From the NCBI GenBank assembly GCA_030428705.1, contig JAUIDI010000001.1:558001-622000 (forward strand): DNA of 64,000 nt. Reading direction: 5' to 3'. The DNA comes from Bacteroidia bacterium (GTDB taxonomy: Bacteria > Bacteroidota > Bacteroidia > Flavobacteriales > Flavobacteriaceae). Made by a program: the position numbers and the translations under genes. The notes under the pieces are model-generated. The model was not told where the DNA came from, ran no database searches, and saw only the letters and a list, made by a program, of their open reading frames with translations. Shown in pieces: positions 17,093 through 26,280 of this stretch (positions are counted from its first letter, which is position 1; each line of letters starts with the position of its first letter).

Positions 17093-17333
17093 ATTCTAAA
17101 ACCCTTTTTTTGTGAAGAAGTTAGGTTTTATTTAACACCTATTAACGTTAACGGATAATTAAAGGGGGTGAACGGCACAAATCATGGTGTTAACAACACG
17201 CACGAATGGTTTGGCTTAACAAAGTTTTGAAAGAAGTAGCATTTTTAGAGCCCCTTAGCGGGTTAAAATTTTGTTGGTATCGAAAAACGTTTGGTCGAAT
17301 TCGAGTATAAAATCCAATAAAGTGTTGATCAAT

Positions 17334-18236
17334 TCAATTCAACATCCGAAATTCATTGGGTGAATGGCCCACACGTTGTTTAAAGAGCCTGCTAAAATGT
17401 TGGGGATATTTAAACCCAAGCTCGTAGGCAATTTCACTGACCGATTTTTGGGGGTCGAACACCTTTTCCTTGGCTACATCGATCAATCGGTTTTGAATAT
17501 ATTCTTGGGCCGAATACCCAGTTTCCTTTTTGACCAAGTCACCAAAATAGTTTGGGGAAAGGTTGAGCTTATCGGCAAAATAGCCAACGGATGGCAACCC
17601 ATACTTTTGGGGCTTACCCGAGGTAAAATAATCGGCCAACAAGGTTTCAAAACGTTCCAATGAGCCTTGGTGCGGAATCTCCCTTGTAAGGAACTGACGA
17701 TCGTAAAAACGCAAACAGTAATCCAATAGTAACTCTATGTTGCTGACAATTAGTTTTTTACTATGCTTGTCCAAGTTTTGTTCCAATTCGTATTGAATCT
17801 TGTCCAATACACTCAAGATCAATTCGCGTTCCCTTGCCGATAGATGCAAAGCTTCCTTTACGGAATAGGAAAAGAAGTTATAGGTATTCATTTTGCGTCC
17901 CAACTCACTTCCCAATAGCAGATCGGGATGAAAAATCAAGGCATATCCTTTGGGTATGTAATCAGGGTCATAGCTAAGACCTACCTGCTGTCCCGGCCCC
18001 ATAAAGACCATGGAGCCTTCGTCAAAATCATACTCGCCCCCACCATATTTTAGCTTGCAATTCTTGGCATCCTTTAGGAAAACGGCGTAGCAATCCCACT
18101 GTAATCCGTCATAGGAATAATCTGGAAACGCCTCAGTGCTTTCATAATCCAGAATACCCACCAAGGGATGGGAAGGTTTGGAACTTCTCCATCTAAAGTA
18201 ATCGGCTACGGTCTTGATATGATATACATTCTCCAT
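17334..18236 (-). CDS. AraC-family transcriptional regulator
   Basis: A 300-aa regulator with an N-terminal cupin-like effector/dimerisation domain (about residues 20-150) and a C-terminal double helix-turn-helix (about 205-298). The second motif, VSEIAYELGFKYPQHFSRLF, is followed by KQRVGHSPNEFR, a standard AraC ending. It is encoded on the same strand as the RND efflux operon and 284 bases upstream of it, and divergently from the outer-membrane protein gene at 18392. Either or both are plausible targets. The cupin half suggests response to a small ligand, but none can be named. Confidence 0.93.
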   Translation of the reverse strand: MENVYHIKTVADYFRWRSSKPSHPLVGILDYESTEAFPDYSYDGLQWDCYAVFLKDAKNCKLKYGGGEYDFDEGSMVFMGPGQQVGLSYDPDYIPKGYALIFHPDLLLGSELGRKMNTYNFFSYSVKEALHLSARERELILSVLDKIQYELEQNLDKHSKKLIVSNIELLLDYCLRFYDRQFLTREIPHQGSLERFETLLADYFTSGKPQKYGLPSVGYFADKLNLSPNYFGDLVKKETGYSAQEYIQNRLIDVAKEKVFDPQKSVSEIAYELGFKYPQHFSRLFKQRVGHSPNEFRMLN

Positions 18237-18255
18237 GTCAAATTGATTTTCGACT

Positions 18256-18288
18256 TAAAGATAACGTATTGAATTACAGTATTTCAAA
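18256..18288 (-). promoter_or_regulatory. Promoter of the AraC regulator
   Basis: On the minus strand TTTG (18288-18285), a 21-base spacer, then TATCTTTA (18263-18256), a seven-of-eight match to TAnnTTTG. It lies about 20 bases before the ATG at 18236. Confidence 0.4.
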
Positions 18289-18361
18289 CGGCAGTCTCTA
18301 AATCTGTAATATGGGTATGAACTTCCGTAATCTGGGTACGGCCCGTTGATGGTTTGGGAAG

Positions 18362-18369
18362 TATTTTTG
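18362..18369 (+). promoter_or_regulatory. -7 element of the outer-membrane protein gene
   Basis: TATTTTTG is a perfect TAnnTTTG match, 22 bases before the ATG at 18392 and divergent from the AraC promoter. Confidence 0.4.
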
Positions 18370-18391
18370 AAGAGTTCTAAAATATTTGACC

Positions 18392-19144
18392 ATGGAAAAA
18401 ATCGGCATTGCTTATATTTTTTCATCAACGCTTTTGTTTTTCGTTGCAAACTTTTGTCAGGCACAGGAATCTGAAAGCCCCAAACTGGATTTCAAGGGTA
18501 CTGCCAGTGTGACCCATAACGGTATCTCATTGGTGCCCTCCTTTTCATTGGGAGACCCTGCCGTACTTTTTGACCTAAAGCTTACTTCGGGCAAATTTAG
18601 CTTTGAGCCTGATATGCGTTTTGCCCTTGAAGGGAAACCTTGGTCGTTTTTGTTTTGGTTTAGGTACAAGGCCATTCAAAAGGAGCGATTTTCACTTAGG
18701 GTTGGAGCTCATCCTGCGCTCAACTTCCGAACGGTCAATATAATCCGGGACGGCAGGGAAGAGGATATTTTGGAGTCACGCCGCTATGTGGCCGCCGAAC
18801 TGGTGCCCAACTATAAGGTTTCCGACAAGGTCGGGGTCGGCATGTATTATCTTATCGGGCATGGTTTCGACGAAGGTGTTAAAAGGACACATTTTTTGGT
18901 GCTCAATTCGAGTTTTTCCAAGCTCGGCATATCGAAGGGTTGGCACGTGAACCTTTCCCCACAGGTATATTATTTGCGTATGGACGACCTTCAAGGCTAT
19001 TATGCCGTTGGTTTTATATCGTTGGTCAAAGAAGGGTTTCCCCTGTCACTTTCGGCCATTTTGAACAAGGCGCTCGATACGGAAATTTTACCCGAAAAGG
19101 ATTTTACATGGAATGTTTCATTGGTGTACAGTTTTCCAAACTAA
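18392..19144 (+). CDS. Putative outer-membrane beta-barrel protein
   Basis: A 250-aa secreted protein. The signal peptide MEKIGIAYIFSSTLLFFVA ends near CQAQES. The remainder alternates polar and hydrophobic residues in short strands rich in aromatic residues (FSFEPDMRFALEG, WSFLFWFRYKA, VNLSPQVYYLRM, WNVSLVYSFPN), consistent with a small outer-membrane barrel. ATG 18392 is chosen over an in-frame TTG two codons earlier. It is divergent from the AraC regulator and precedes the molybdenum hydroxylase operon by 115 bases. I recognise no named family. Confidence 0.72.
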   Translation: MEKIGIAYIFSSTLLFFVANFCQAQESESPKLDFKGTASVTHNGISLVPSFSLGDPAVLFDLKLTSGKFSFEPDMRFALEGKPWSFLFWFRYKAIQKERFSLRVGAHPALNFRTVNIIRDGREEDILESRRYVAAELVPNYKVSDKVGVGMYYLIGHGFDEGVKRTHFLVLNSSFSKLGISKGWHVNLSPQVYYLRMDDLQGYYAVGFISLVKEGFPLSLSAILNKALDTEILPEKDFTWNVSLVYSFPN

Positions 19145-19259
19145 AAGAGAGGCATTGATAAATGGCCATCATAACGAACATAAATTTTAACAATATACCG
19201 GTATGAATTGCGGACTTTATTCCAAATAAATCCATAATTTAAAGCGAACATTCAACATC

Positions 19260-19715
19260 ATGGCAAAATATACACTTAACATCAACGGAAAAAAACAGGA
19301 AGTAGAGGTTTCAGCGGAAACTCCCATTTTATGGGTATTGCGAAATCATCTGAAATTGGTCGGCACCAAATACGGTTGCGGCATAGCACAATGTGGTTCA
19401 TGTACCGTTCATTTGAACGGGGTGGCCACACGATCTTGCATGTTACCGGTTTCGGCAGTGGGGAATCAGGAAATAACCACCATCGAAGGACTCTCGGAAC
19501 ATGGGGACCATCCGGTTCAAAAAGCATGGCTGGAGGTCGATGTCGCCCAGTGCGGCTATTGCCAATCGGGCCAGATTATGACGGCAACGGCCCTGTTGAA
19601 CAACAATCCTTCGCCCACCGACGAAGAGATTGAAGGTGCCATGAACGGCAACATTTGCCGTTGCGGTACGTATACACGTATCAAAAAGGCCATTAAACTG
19701 GCTTCGGAATCATAA
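19260..19715 (+). CDS. 2Fe-2S subunit of molybdenum hydroxylase (isoquinoline 1-oxidoreductase alpha type)
   Basis: A 151-aa xanthine-dehydrogenase-family small subunit that carries electrons from the molybdenum site. The plant-ferredoxin-like cluster is bound by YGCGIAQCGSCTVHLNG (about residues 38-54) plus the cysteine in TRSCMLP. The second, helical cluster domain uses CGYCQSGQIM and NICRCGTYTRI. It has no signal peptide, so it probably reaches the periplasm together with a Tat-targeted large subunit (hitchhiking, inferred). It is the first gene of the operon with two large subunits, 29 bases before the first. No FAD subunit is encoded, as in IorAB-type enzymes. Confidence 0.93.
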   Translation: MAKYTLNINGKKQEVEVSAETPILWVLRNHLKLVGTKYGCGIAQCGSCTVHLNGVATRSCMLPVSAVGNQEITTIEGLSEHGDHPVQKAWLEVDVAQCGYCQSGQIMTATALLNNNPSPTDEEIEGAMNGNICRCGTYTRIKKAIKLASES

Positions 19716-19744
19716 TATCCATTTCAACATAAAACCATCGTACG

Positions 19745-22006
19745 ATGACACTTGTTAAAACAAAAATAGGCAGAAGGGCATTTATCAAAAATACAGGAAT
19801 GGCCAGTGGGGGGCTGGTACTCGGGTTCAGTTGGCTGAATTCTTGCAAACCTGAACAAGCAGCCAAAATAGCGGCCATTGAAATGCCAAAGGAATGGTTC
19901 GATATCAATGCCTACCTAAAAATAGGGGATAACGGTATCGCTACCATTTTATCGCCAAACCCTGAATTTGGACAAGGAGTGATTACCTCGATGCCGATGA
20001 TTGTGGCCGAAGAGCTTGATATTGCCTGGGAAAATGTCCTTGTAGAGCAGGCACCCTTTAACGCCGAACTTTTCGGACGACAATTCACCGGAGGGAGCCA
20101 AGGTATTCGAAGGGGTTGGGAAGGCCTTCGATTGGCCGGGGCAACTGCACGGCAAATGTTGAAGGAGGCCGCTGCCCAGGCTTGGCAGGTGCCCGTTTCG
20201 GAAATTAACACAGAATCGGGAGTCTTAAAACATACAGGTTCGGACAAAACTGGAAGCTACGGCGAATTTGCCGCCGCCGCCGCACAGCTGTCCGTACCCG
20301 AGGAAGTGCAGCTCAAGGAGGTGTCCGATTTTAAGATTATTGGACACTCCAAAAAGAACGTAAAAGGAAAGGAAATCGTGACCGGAAAACCACTCTTCGG
20401 TGTGGACTATATGAAGGAAGGAATGCTATACGCCATGCCGGTATTCCCTCCCGCGTTCGGAATGAAATTGAAGGACTTTGATATGGCGAGTGTACAGAGT
20501 ATGCCTGGAATACGTGATGTTTTCAAAATTCGGACCCATGAAGAAGATTATGAGCGAAATGGATTTGATACCACAACGTTTACAGAACCCATCATCATTG
20601 TCGGCGATTCCAATTGGGAGGTGATGCAGGCCAAAAAGACTATTCGTGCCCAATGGGAACCTTTTGAGGACTATTCCTATCCTATGATGGGTAGGGGCGG
20701 GGCCCAGACCGTTACCGTTCCTTCGGGATTGGAAAGGTCCAGTGCGCATATGGCCAAGATGCAAGAAATGGATGCCAAGCCGGGTCGGGTAGCCCGTAAG
20801 GATGGTAATCCCGAAGCTGCCTTTAAAAAAGCCGCAAAGATTATTGAACGCAGTTATTCCTGTCCGTTTCTTGCCCATAATTGTATGGAGCCTATAAACT
20901 TCTTTGCCCATGTCACCGATGATAAGGCCGAACTTGCTGGTCCGTTACAGGCTCCCGAGTTTATTGAGGGCACGCTTTCCACCCGTTTGGGACTTCCTAT
21001 TGAAAAAATCGATATTCACATGACGCGTATGGGCGGTGGATTCGGTAGAAGGGCCTATTGCCATTACGCTGTTGAGGCAGCTTTGGTCTCGAAAAAGGTC
21101 AATGCGCCTGTACAACTGATGTATTCCCGTGAAGATGACATGACCTTCGGAATCTATAGGCCTGCCTATTATGCAACTTACAGGGCCGCCCTGGACGAAA
21201 ACAACAATTTTTTGGCCTTTCATGTAAAGGCCGGGGGAATTCCGGAACATCCATTGGCCGCCAATCGTTTCCCCGCAGGGGCCATCGACAATTATCTGGC
21301 CGAAACATGGGAGATTCCCTCGAACATCACAATTGGGGCGTTCCGGGCACCACGATCGAATTTTATCGCGGGCGCGGAACAATCCTTTCTCGATGAGTTG
21401 GCATCTGAAATGGGGAAAGACCCCATTGAATTCCGTTTGGAATTACTGGATCGCGCAACAAAAGCTCCCGTAGGCGAGAACAATGATTATGAGGCCGAAC
21501 GCTATGCCGGAGTGTTGAAGTTGGTAAAGGAAAAATCGAATTGGGGTATCAATGATTCAGGGTTGAATCGCGGGGTTTCGGCCTATTTCTGTCATAATTC
21601 CTATGTGGCCCATGTATTGGACCTAAAAATGGAAAATGGTACGCCGAAAGTCGAAAATGTTTCTTGTGCCATAGATTGCGGTATCGTGGTCAATCCCGAT
21701 GCGGCTGCCAATATGGCCGAAGGTGCCATTATAGATGGAATCGGCAATGCGATGTTTGGGGAAATGACCTTCAGTGAGGGCAGGCCTGATAAATCGAACT
21801 TTAATGATTACCGTATGATACGAATGGGGGAAGCTCCAAAGAACATCGAAGTGCATTTTGTCAAGAACGAAATCGCTCCCACCGGAATGGGGGAGCCTCC
21901 GTTTCCTCCAATTTTCGGGGCTTATGCCAACGCTTTGTACAAAGCGACGGGCCAACGGCATTACCACCAGCCCTTCGGTTCGAACAAACCACAGATTATA
22001 GGATAG
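19745..22006 (+). CDS. Molybdopterin-binding large subunit, xanthine dehydrogenase/IorB family, copy 1
   Basis: A 753-aa catalytic subunit of a periplasmic molybdenum hydroxylase that hydroxylates N-heterocycles or oxidises aldehydes. The N-terminus has a twin-arginine motif GRRAFIK, then a hydrophobic stretch ending in LNSC, a lipobox. It is therefore probably a Tat-exported lipoprotein. Cofactor-contacting segments include TRMGGGFGRRAY (about residues 427-438) and the active-site glutamate in PTGMGEPPFPPIFG near the C-terminus. It is fused as in IorB, with repeated N-terminal aldehyde-oxidase domains. The partner 2Fe-2S gene lies upstream and a paralogous large subunit follows 35 bases later. 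Substrate unknown. Confidence 0.92.
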   Translation: MTLVKTKIGRRAFIKNTGMASGGLVLGFSWLNSCKPEQAAKIAAIEMPKEWFDINAYLKIGDNGIATILSPNPEFGQGVITSMPMIVAEELDIAWENVLVEQAPFNAELFGRQFTGGSQGIRRGWEGLRLAGATARQMLKEAAAQAWQVPVSEINTESGVLKHTGSDKTGSYGEFAAAAAQLSVPEEVQLKEVSDFKIIGHSKKNVKGKEIVTGKPLFGVDYMKEGMLYAMPVFPPAFGMKLKDFDMASVQSMPGIRDVFKIRTHEEDYERNGFDTTTFTEPIIIVGDSNWEVMQAKKTIRAQWEPFEDYSYPMMGRGGAQTVTVPSGLERSSAHMAKMQEMDAKPGRVARKDGNPEAAFKKAAKIIERSYSCPFLAHNCMEPINFFAHVTDDKAELAGPLQAPEFIEGTLSTRLGLPIEKIDIHMTRMGGGFGRRAYCHYAVEAALVSKKVNAPVQLMYSREDDMTFGIYRPAYYATYRAALDENNNFLAFHVKAGGIPEHPLAANRFPAGAIDNYLAETWEIPSNITIGAFRAPRSNFIAGAEQSFLDELASEMGKDPIEFRLELLDRATKAPVGENNDYEAERYAGVLKLVKEKSNWGINDSGLNRGVSAYFCHNSYVAHVLDLKMENGTPKVENVSCAIDCGIVVNPDAAANMAEGAIIDGIGNAMFGEMTFSEGRPDKSNFNDYRMIRMGEAPKNIEVHFVKNEIAPTGMGEPPFPPIFGAYANALYKATGQRHYHQPFGSNKPQIIG

Positions 22007-22041
22007 ATAGTATTTAATTAAAATAATCCATCGCAAAAACG

Positions 22042-24291
22042 GTGCAGAAGGAAATAGTAAAGATCAATCGACGGTTTTTTATCAAAAGTTCGGCCATGGC
22101 CGGGGGAGGGCTTGTGCTGGGCTTCAATTGGCTGGCATCATGTAAACTGACTACCGAGAAAGAAAAACACTTGCCCAAAGAATGGTCCAAGATCAATGGC
22201 TATCTGAAAATTGCCGATAACGGTCAGGTTACCATCATGTCGCCCAATCCCGAAGGCGGACAGAACGTTAAGACTTCCATGCCCATGATCATTGCGGATG
22301 AACTCGGAGTTGATTGGAAGGATGTAATCGTGGAACAGGCCCCGTTGGATACCGATGCTTTCAGTTTTCAGTTCATTGGTGGAAGTCAGGCCATTCGAAG
22401 AGGGTGGCCGGGACTACGGATGGCGGGGGCGACGGCACGGCACATGCTTAAAATGGCGGCGGCCGAAGCTTGGCAAGTTCTTATTGATGAAATCGAAACG
22501 TCGAATGGTACGTTGAGCCACGAGGCTTCGGGAAATGCTGCCGGATATGGAGAAATGGCCTCGGCGGCCGCAAAACTTGAAGTTCCCGAAGAAGTTCTAC
22601 TTAAGGATATCAAGGATTTTAAACTTATAGGTACTTCACAAAAGAATGTGGATGGCCAGAAAATAGTGACCGGACAGCCCCTTTTTGGGGTTGATACTCA
22701 ACGTGAGGGTATGCTCATTGCCATGATCGTGCACCCACCGGCGTTCGGGTTGAAATTAAAATCCATCGACGATGCGGAAGCTAGAAAGATGCCCGGCATC
22801 AAGGATATTTTTCCGATAAAGGTTTTCAATGATGGTTACGAAAAAGCCTTTTTTGATACAAGGACCTTCAACGAGGTTGCGGTTATCGTTGGAGACTCCA
22901 CTTGGGAAGTCATGAATGCGAAAAAGGTCTTGAAAATAGAATGCGAACCTATTGCAAGCAGTACGGACACCCGTGACCGTTTTGGACGGAAATGGGAAGA
23001 ACATACACCATCGGGATTGGAAAGCTCCACCGATCATTCTGCTGAAATGGAAGCCATGATAAAAAAAGGCGGGATCGTCAAAAGAAAAGATGGAAATCCC
23101 GAAGTAGCTTTCAAAAAGGCGGTTAAAATTATAGAAGCATCGTATACGGCTCCCTTTTTGGCGCACAATTGTATGGAGCCCATGAACTTTTTTGCCGATG
23201 TGACCGAAGAAAAGGCAGAACTTATCGGACCCCTGCAAAAACCGGAGCTTACCGAACAGACCCTTTCTGCCCGTCTCGGGATACCTGTAGAAAACATTGA
23301 TGTCAAAATGACCCGTTTGGGCGGGGGATACGGTCGACGTTCCTATGCCCATTGGATGGTGGAGGCCGCACTCATAAGCCAGCGAATGAATGCACCCGTA
23401 CAACTGCTCTACACCCGTGAGGATGATATGACCGACGGAATCTATCGTCCGGCGTATCATGCGAAATTTAGGGCAGGCCTGGATAAAGACAATAAGTTGG
23501 TCGCCTTTCATGTGAATGCCGGGGGCATTCCCCAAAGTCCGTTGCATGAAAACCGTTTTCCTGCCGGGGCGGTGGACAATTATTTGGCGGAAGATTGGAC
23601 TATCGACTCCAATATTACCGTGGGATCCTTTAGGGCCCCGAGTTCCAATTTTATGGCCAGTGCCGAACAATCCTTTTTGGATGAGGTAGCCGAGGCCGCC
23701 GGGAAAGATCCGATCGAATTTCGATTGGAACTTTTGGATAAGGCAATCAAGAACCCCGTTGGGGAAAATAATGACTATGACGCGGAGCGCTATGCCGGGG
23801 TTTTGAAAATGGTTAGGGACAAATGTGATTGGAGCAATACTTCAACTAATGTGAGTAGAGGGGCTTCCGCATATTTTTGTCACAATTCCTATGCTGCGCA
23901 AGTATTGGATCTGGTTATCGAAAATGGTAAACCCGTCGTACAAAAGGTAACCTGTGCCATAGATTGCGGGATCGTCATAAATCCCGACGCGGCAACAAAC
24001 CTTGTAGAGGGAGGTATCGTTGATGGCATCGGGAATGCCATGTACGGGGAACTAACTTTCACGAATGGAGTACCCGATAAAAACAATTTTGATAGTTACC
24101 GAATGATTCGAATGAACGAGGCCCCAAAGGAAATCGAAGTGCACTTTGTTGATAACGGTATAGATCCCACGGGATTGGGCGAACCGTCATTTCCCCCAAT
24201 ATTTGCGGCCCTGGCGAATGCACTGTACAAAGCTACTGGCCAACGGTATTATCACCAGCCTTTTATTTCTGGTAAAGATTTTAGGGGATAA
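22042..24291 (+). CDS. Molybdopterin-binding large subunit, xanthine dehydrogenase/IorB family, copy 2
   Basis: A 749-aa paralogue of the preceding gene and collinear with it throughout. The GTG start gives MQKEIVKINRRFFIKSS, again with a twin-arginine motif and a lipobox ending LASC, so Tat lipoprotein targeting is conserved. TRLGGGYGRRSYAH and PTGLGEPSFPPIF keep the pterin-contact and catalytic glutamate regions. Differences concentrate at about residues 300-345 (facing segment EHTPSGLESS) and in loops that could line the substrate funnel. Two large subunits sharing one 2Fe-2S subunit suggest either two enzymes of different specificity or a heteromer. No FAD subunit or XdhC-type maturation gene is nearby. 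Confidence 0.92.
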   Translation: MQKEIVKINRRFFIKSSAMAGGGLVLGFNWLASCKLTTEKEKHLPKEWSKINGYLKIADNGQVTIMSPNPEGGQNVKTSMPMIIADELGVDWKDVIVEQAPLDTDAFSFQFIGGSQAIRRGWPGLRMAGATARHMLKMAAAEAWQVLIDEIETSNGTLSHEASGNAAGYGEMASAAAKLEVPEEVLLKDIKDFKLIGTSQKNVDGQKIVTGQPLFGVDTQREGMLIAMIVHPPAFGLKLKSIDDAEARKMPGIKDIFPIKVFNDGYEKAFFDTRTFNEVAVIVGDSTWEVMNAKKVLKIECEPIASSTDTRDRFGRKWEEHTPSGLESSTDHSAEMEAMIKKGGIVKRKDGNPEVAFKKAVKIIEASYTAPFLAHNCMEPMNFFADVTEEKAELIGPLQKPELTEQTLSARLGIPVENIDVKMTRLGGGYGRRSYAHWMVEAALISQRMNAPVQLLYTREDDMTDGIYRPAYHAKFRAGLDKDNKLVAFHVNAGGIPQSPLHENRFPAGAVDNYLAEDWTIDSNITVGSFRAPSSNFMASAEQSFLDEVAEAAGKDPIEFRLELLDKAIKNPVGENNDYDAERYAGVLKMVRDKCDWSNTSTNVSRGASAYFCHNSYAAQVLDLVIENGKPVVQKVTCAIDCGIVINPDAATNLVEGGIVDGIGNAMYGELTFTNGVPDKNNFDSYRMIRMNEAPKEIEVHFVDNGIDPTGLGEPSFPPIFAALANALYKATGQRYYHQPFISGKDFRG

Positions 24292-24469
24292 CCGATAAAA
24301 GTTAAAGGGATACTTCATCAAACCAGAAGAAGAGGGGCAAAACTAGATTTTATAAATGATTATAAATCAAATATTCAAAATTATCGGTATACTTTTTTAA
24401 TCAGACTATTGTTTTGAACTCGATTTTTAAGATAAACTTGGCTATAAACTCCATATTTCTCGATTACAC

Positions 24470-25780
24470 TCAAAAGTTCCTGAACAGCAAAAATTCCTTA
24501 ATCGATTCATTGGGTTGTTTATGGATGTCTTGAAGTTCAAAGTATTGTTGTTGTGATTGACCACGTGTATATAGTTCCATATATTCTAATTCAAGGTTTT
24601 CCAATTTAAGTTCCGGATATTTTTCTACGATTTCCGAAGGAAGGTCTCCAACGAGATGACCCTCGCCCCCCGAAGAAAATACAACCCACCGCATTGTAGG
24701 GGATGAGCCATCAGTTGGATATTTCCAGTTGACCTTCTTGCGAATATAAGAACGATCAGAAGCAAATCGTAAATTGAATACACTGGAATCTTCCAATGAG
24801 AAAATAGGTTCGGGTAAGATTGTGACATTTTCTACCCGGTCACCAGTTTGAGAAAAAGCATATGAATAATTCTCCATATTAATGCTTACATAGGTGCCAT
24901 AGTTTGAAAACTGATCAAGGTATCCGACCTTAACCGAATCCATACCCAGACCTATGAAGCCGCTAACTTGATAAATTGCAACACTATAGTTGGGTTCATT
25001 CTCGGGAAAGGCGAAAGTTGACATATAGGCGGATGTAGTAGTTTCTGGGAGATCAATCTCTAAGTAGTTATCATAGTCTTGGAGTTCAGAAAAATCAAAC
25101 CGAAACACTTCTTTGTCCAATGGATTTTCGACTATGATATATTTATTCTCGCCAAGTCCGTTATAAAGTGAAAATATATAATTTTCATTGTCGATAACTG
25201 GATTTCCTAATAATTGGAAACTTAGGTCTCCCGCCGTGCCAGGAAAAATCGTTTCTTCAGGGTTATAAATCCCATATGAAGTAGATCTATTATAAGATCT
25301 TACACCTCCCAAAACATTATCAACGATGAAATCGAATGTCCCATTTGTTGTATACGGATCTGGCCCCATTGTATCGGGCCGCTTCCACGTACTACCAGGT
25401 ATTAAATCCGTGAAGGTAGTGAATGAGTGGTAAGAGACTTCATTATATGTATTTACCTGTAGACGGGTGGCTATTATACTTTCTGGAATTTGATCAGGGT
25501 TGGTTTTGAATACTACCTCTTCAGCATTACCTACTAGCTTGTAGTCAATAAGTACTCCATTACCATCATGCAATATAATCCATTCATCCCAGCCCCTTCG
25601 AAAACTCTGAAATGTAAAATAGATTTCTTTTTCTACTTCACTCGAAGACTCTTCTTCGATAGGATTTTCCTCTAAAGGACTTTTCTGTGAATCAGTTTCC
25701 TTAATGGATGAATCATCTTTGGAACAGCATATTAGCAATAGACAGTTAATGGCTATTAGATATGTTTGGCTAAATTTCAT
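24470..25780 (-). CDS. Surface lipoprotein, unknown function
   Basis: A 436-aa lipoprotein. The N-terminus MKFSQTYLIAINCLLLICCS holds a lipobox-like end. The mature start C-S-K-D-D matches the K-(D/E)2 type export signal reported for surface-exposed lipoproteins of flavobacteria. An acidic, low-complexity linker follows (residues 25-50, rich in S, E, P). The rest is a probable beta-rich globular region, about 52-436. I recognise no domain. It looks AT-richer than its neighbours and is isolated: 178 bases from the molybdenum hydroxylase operon and 500 bases from tRNA-Ser. It may be an acquired or strain-specific gene. Confidence 0.8.
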   Translation of the reverse strand: MKFSQTYLIAINCLLLICCSKDDSSIKETDSQKSPLEENPIEEESSSEVEKEIYFTFQSFRRGWDEWIILHDGNGVLIDYKLVGNAEEVVFKTNPDQIPESIIATRLQVNTYNEVSYHSFTTFTDLIPGSTWKRPDTMGPDPYTTNGTFDFIVDNVLGGVRSYNRSTSYGIYNPEETIFPGTAGDLSFQLLGNPVIDNENYIFSLYNGLGENKYIIVENPLDKEVFRFDFSELQDYDNYLEIDLPETTTSAYMSTFAFPENEPNYSVAIYQVSGFIGLGMDSVKVGYLDQFSNYGTYVSINMENYSYAFSQTGDRVENVTILPEPIFSLEDSSVFNLRFASDRSYIRKKVNWKYPTDGSSPTMRWVVFSSGGEGHLVGDLPSEIVEKYPELKLENLELEYMELYTRGQSQQQYFELQDIHKQPNESIKEFLLFRNF

Positions 25781-26214
25781 AGCGAGTTATAATGTTTTAT
25801 TAGAATTTATATAAAATGTTAATCGTTGCCTTGTCCATTAGTATTCCACTATTTGATAATCCTTGATTACCTACCCACCTCCTAGTTTAAATAAGGGGTT
25901 TTGACATTGATCAAATTATCTTTAATATGGCACGCATTGTACTATTTTTCATGCTTTGAGCAGCGAATATATAGATTGACGATCTACTTTTTAAAAAATA
26001 TCTTTCAACAATCAAGATTCTGAGATATACTGCATATCCGCGTTTTATGGTTATTAACAAATGCCAATACCCTTCAAAAGAAAATTCTGTGGAATATACT
26101 TTTCAAGCCATGCACTTGATTGCCGAGAAAGAGGGGTTCACTCCGTGCATCCCTAAATACCGTATTGTGCAAATGCAATTTTGAATTCCCTTGGAATTCA
26201 CATCTTAAAAAACA
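25781..26214. other. AT-rich intergenic region beside tRNA-Ser
   Basis: A stretch with no supported gene. The first 260 bases are AT-rich and featureless to my reading. A 45-codon frame at 26047-26184 overlaps a partial copy of the tRNA 3' end (26099-26139) and is not called as a gene. Confidence 0.5.
26099..26139. repeat. Degenerate copy of the tRNA-Ser 3' end and flank
   Basis: Bases 26112-26139 match 26270-26297 (tRNA-Ser 3' end plus 11 bases beyond it) at 24 of 28 positions. CTTTTCAAGC at 26099-26108 is repeated exactly at 26248-26257. The order and orientation are the same, with a 9-base difference in spacing. Similarity ends within the T-arm of the tRNA. This could be an att-like remnant of integration or a fragment left by tRNA duplication. 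Confidence 0.55.
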
Positions 26215-26245
26215 AAATCCCGTTCAAGTAAACTTGACGGGATTT
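26215..26245 (-). terminator. Terminator of tRNA-Ser
   Basis: AAATCCCGTTCAAGT (26215-26229) pairs with ACTTGACGGGATTT (26232-26245) with one bulged base. Read on the minus strand, a T-rich tract follows the hairpin. It lies 35 bases beyond the tRNA 3' end. Confidence 0.75.
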
Positions 26246-26280
26246 ATCTTTTCAAGCTGAACCAAAGTCGCGCTTGATTG

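Noticed and set aside
17142-17151. Palindrome TTAACGTTAA upstream of the RND efflux operon as an operator
   Set aside because: A 10-bp perfect palindrome is expected about once per kilobase by chance, and no second copy supports it.
19195-19204. Palindrome ATACCGGTAT before the molybdenum hydroxylase operon as an operator
   Set aside because: Same argument: single 10-bp palindrome, chance level.
26047-26184. A 45-codon frame beside tRNA-Ser
   Set aside because: It overlaps the degenerate tRNA 3' copy, has no recognised motif and no paralogue in the window, so coding is not supported.
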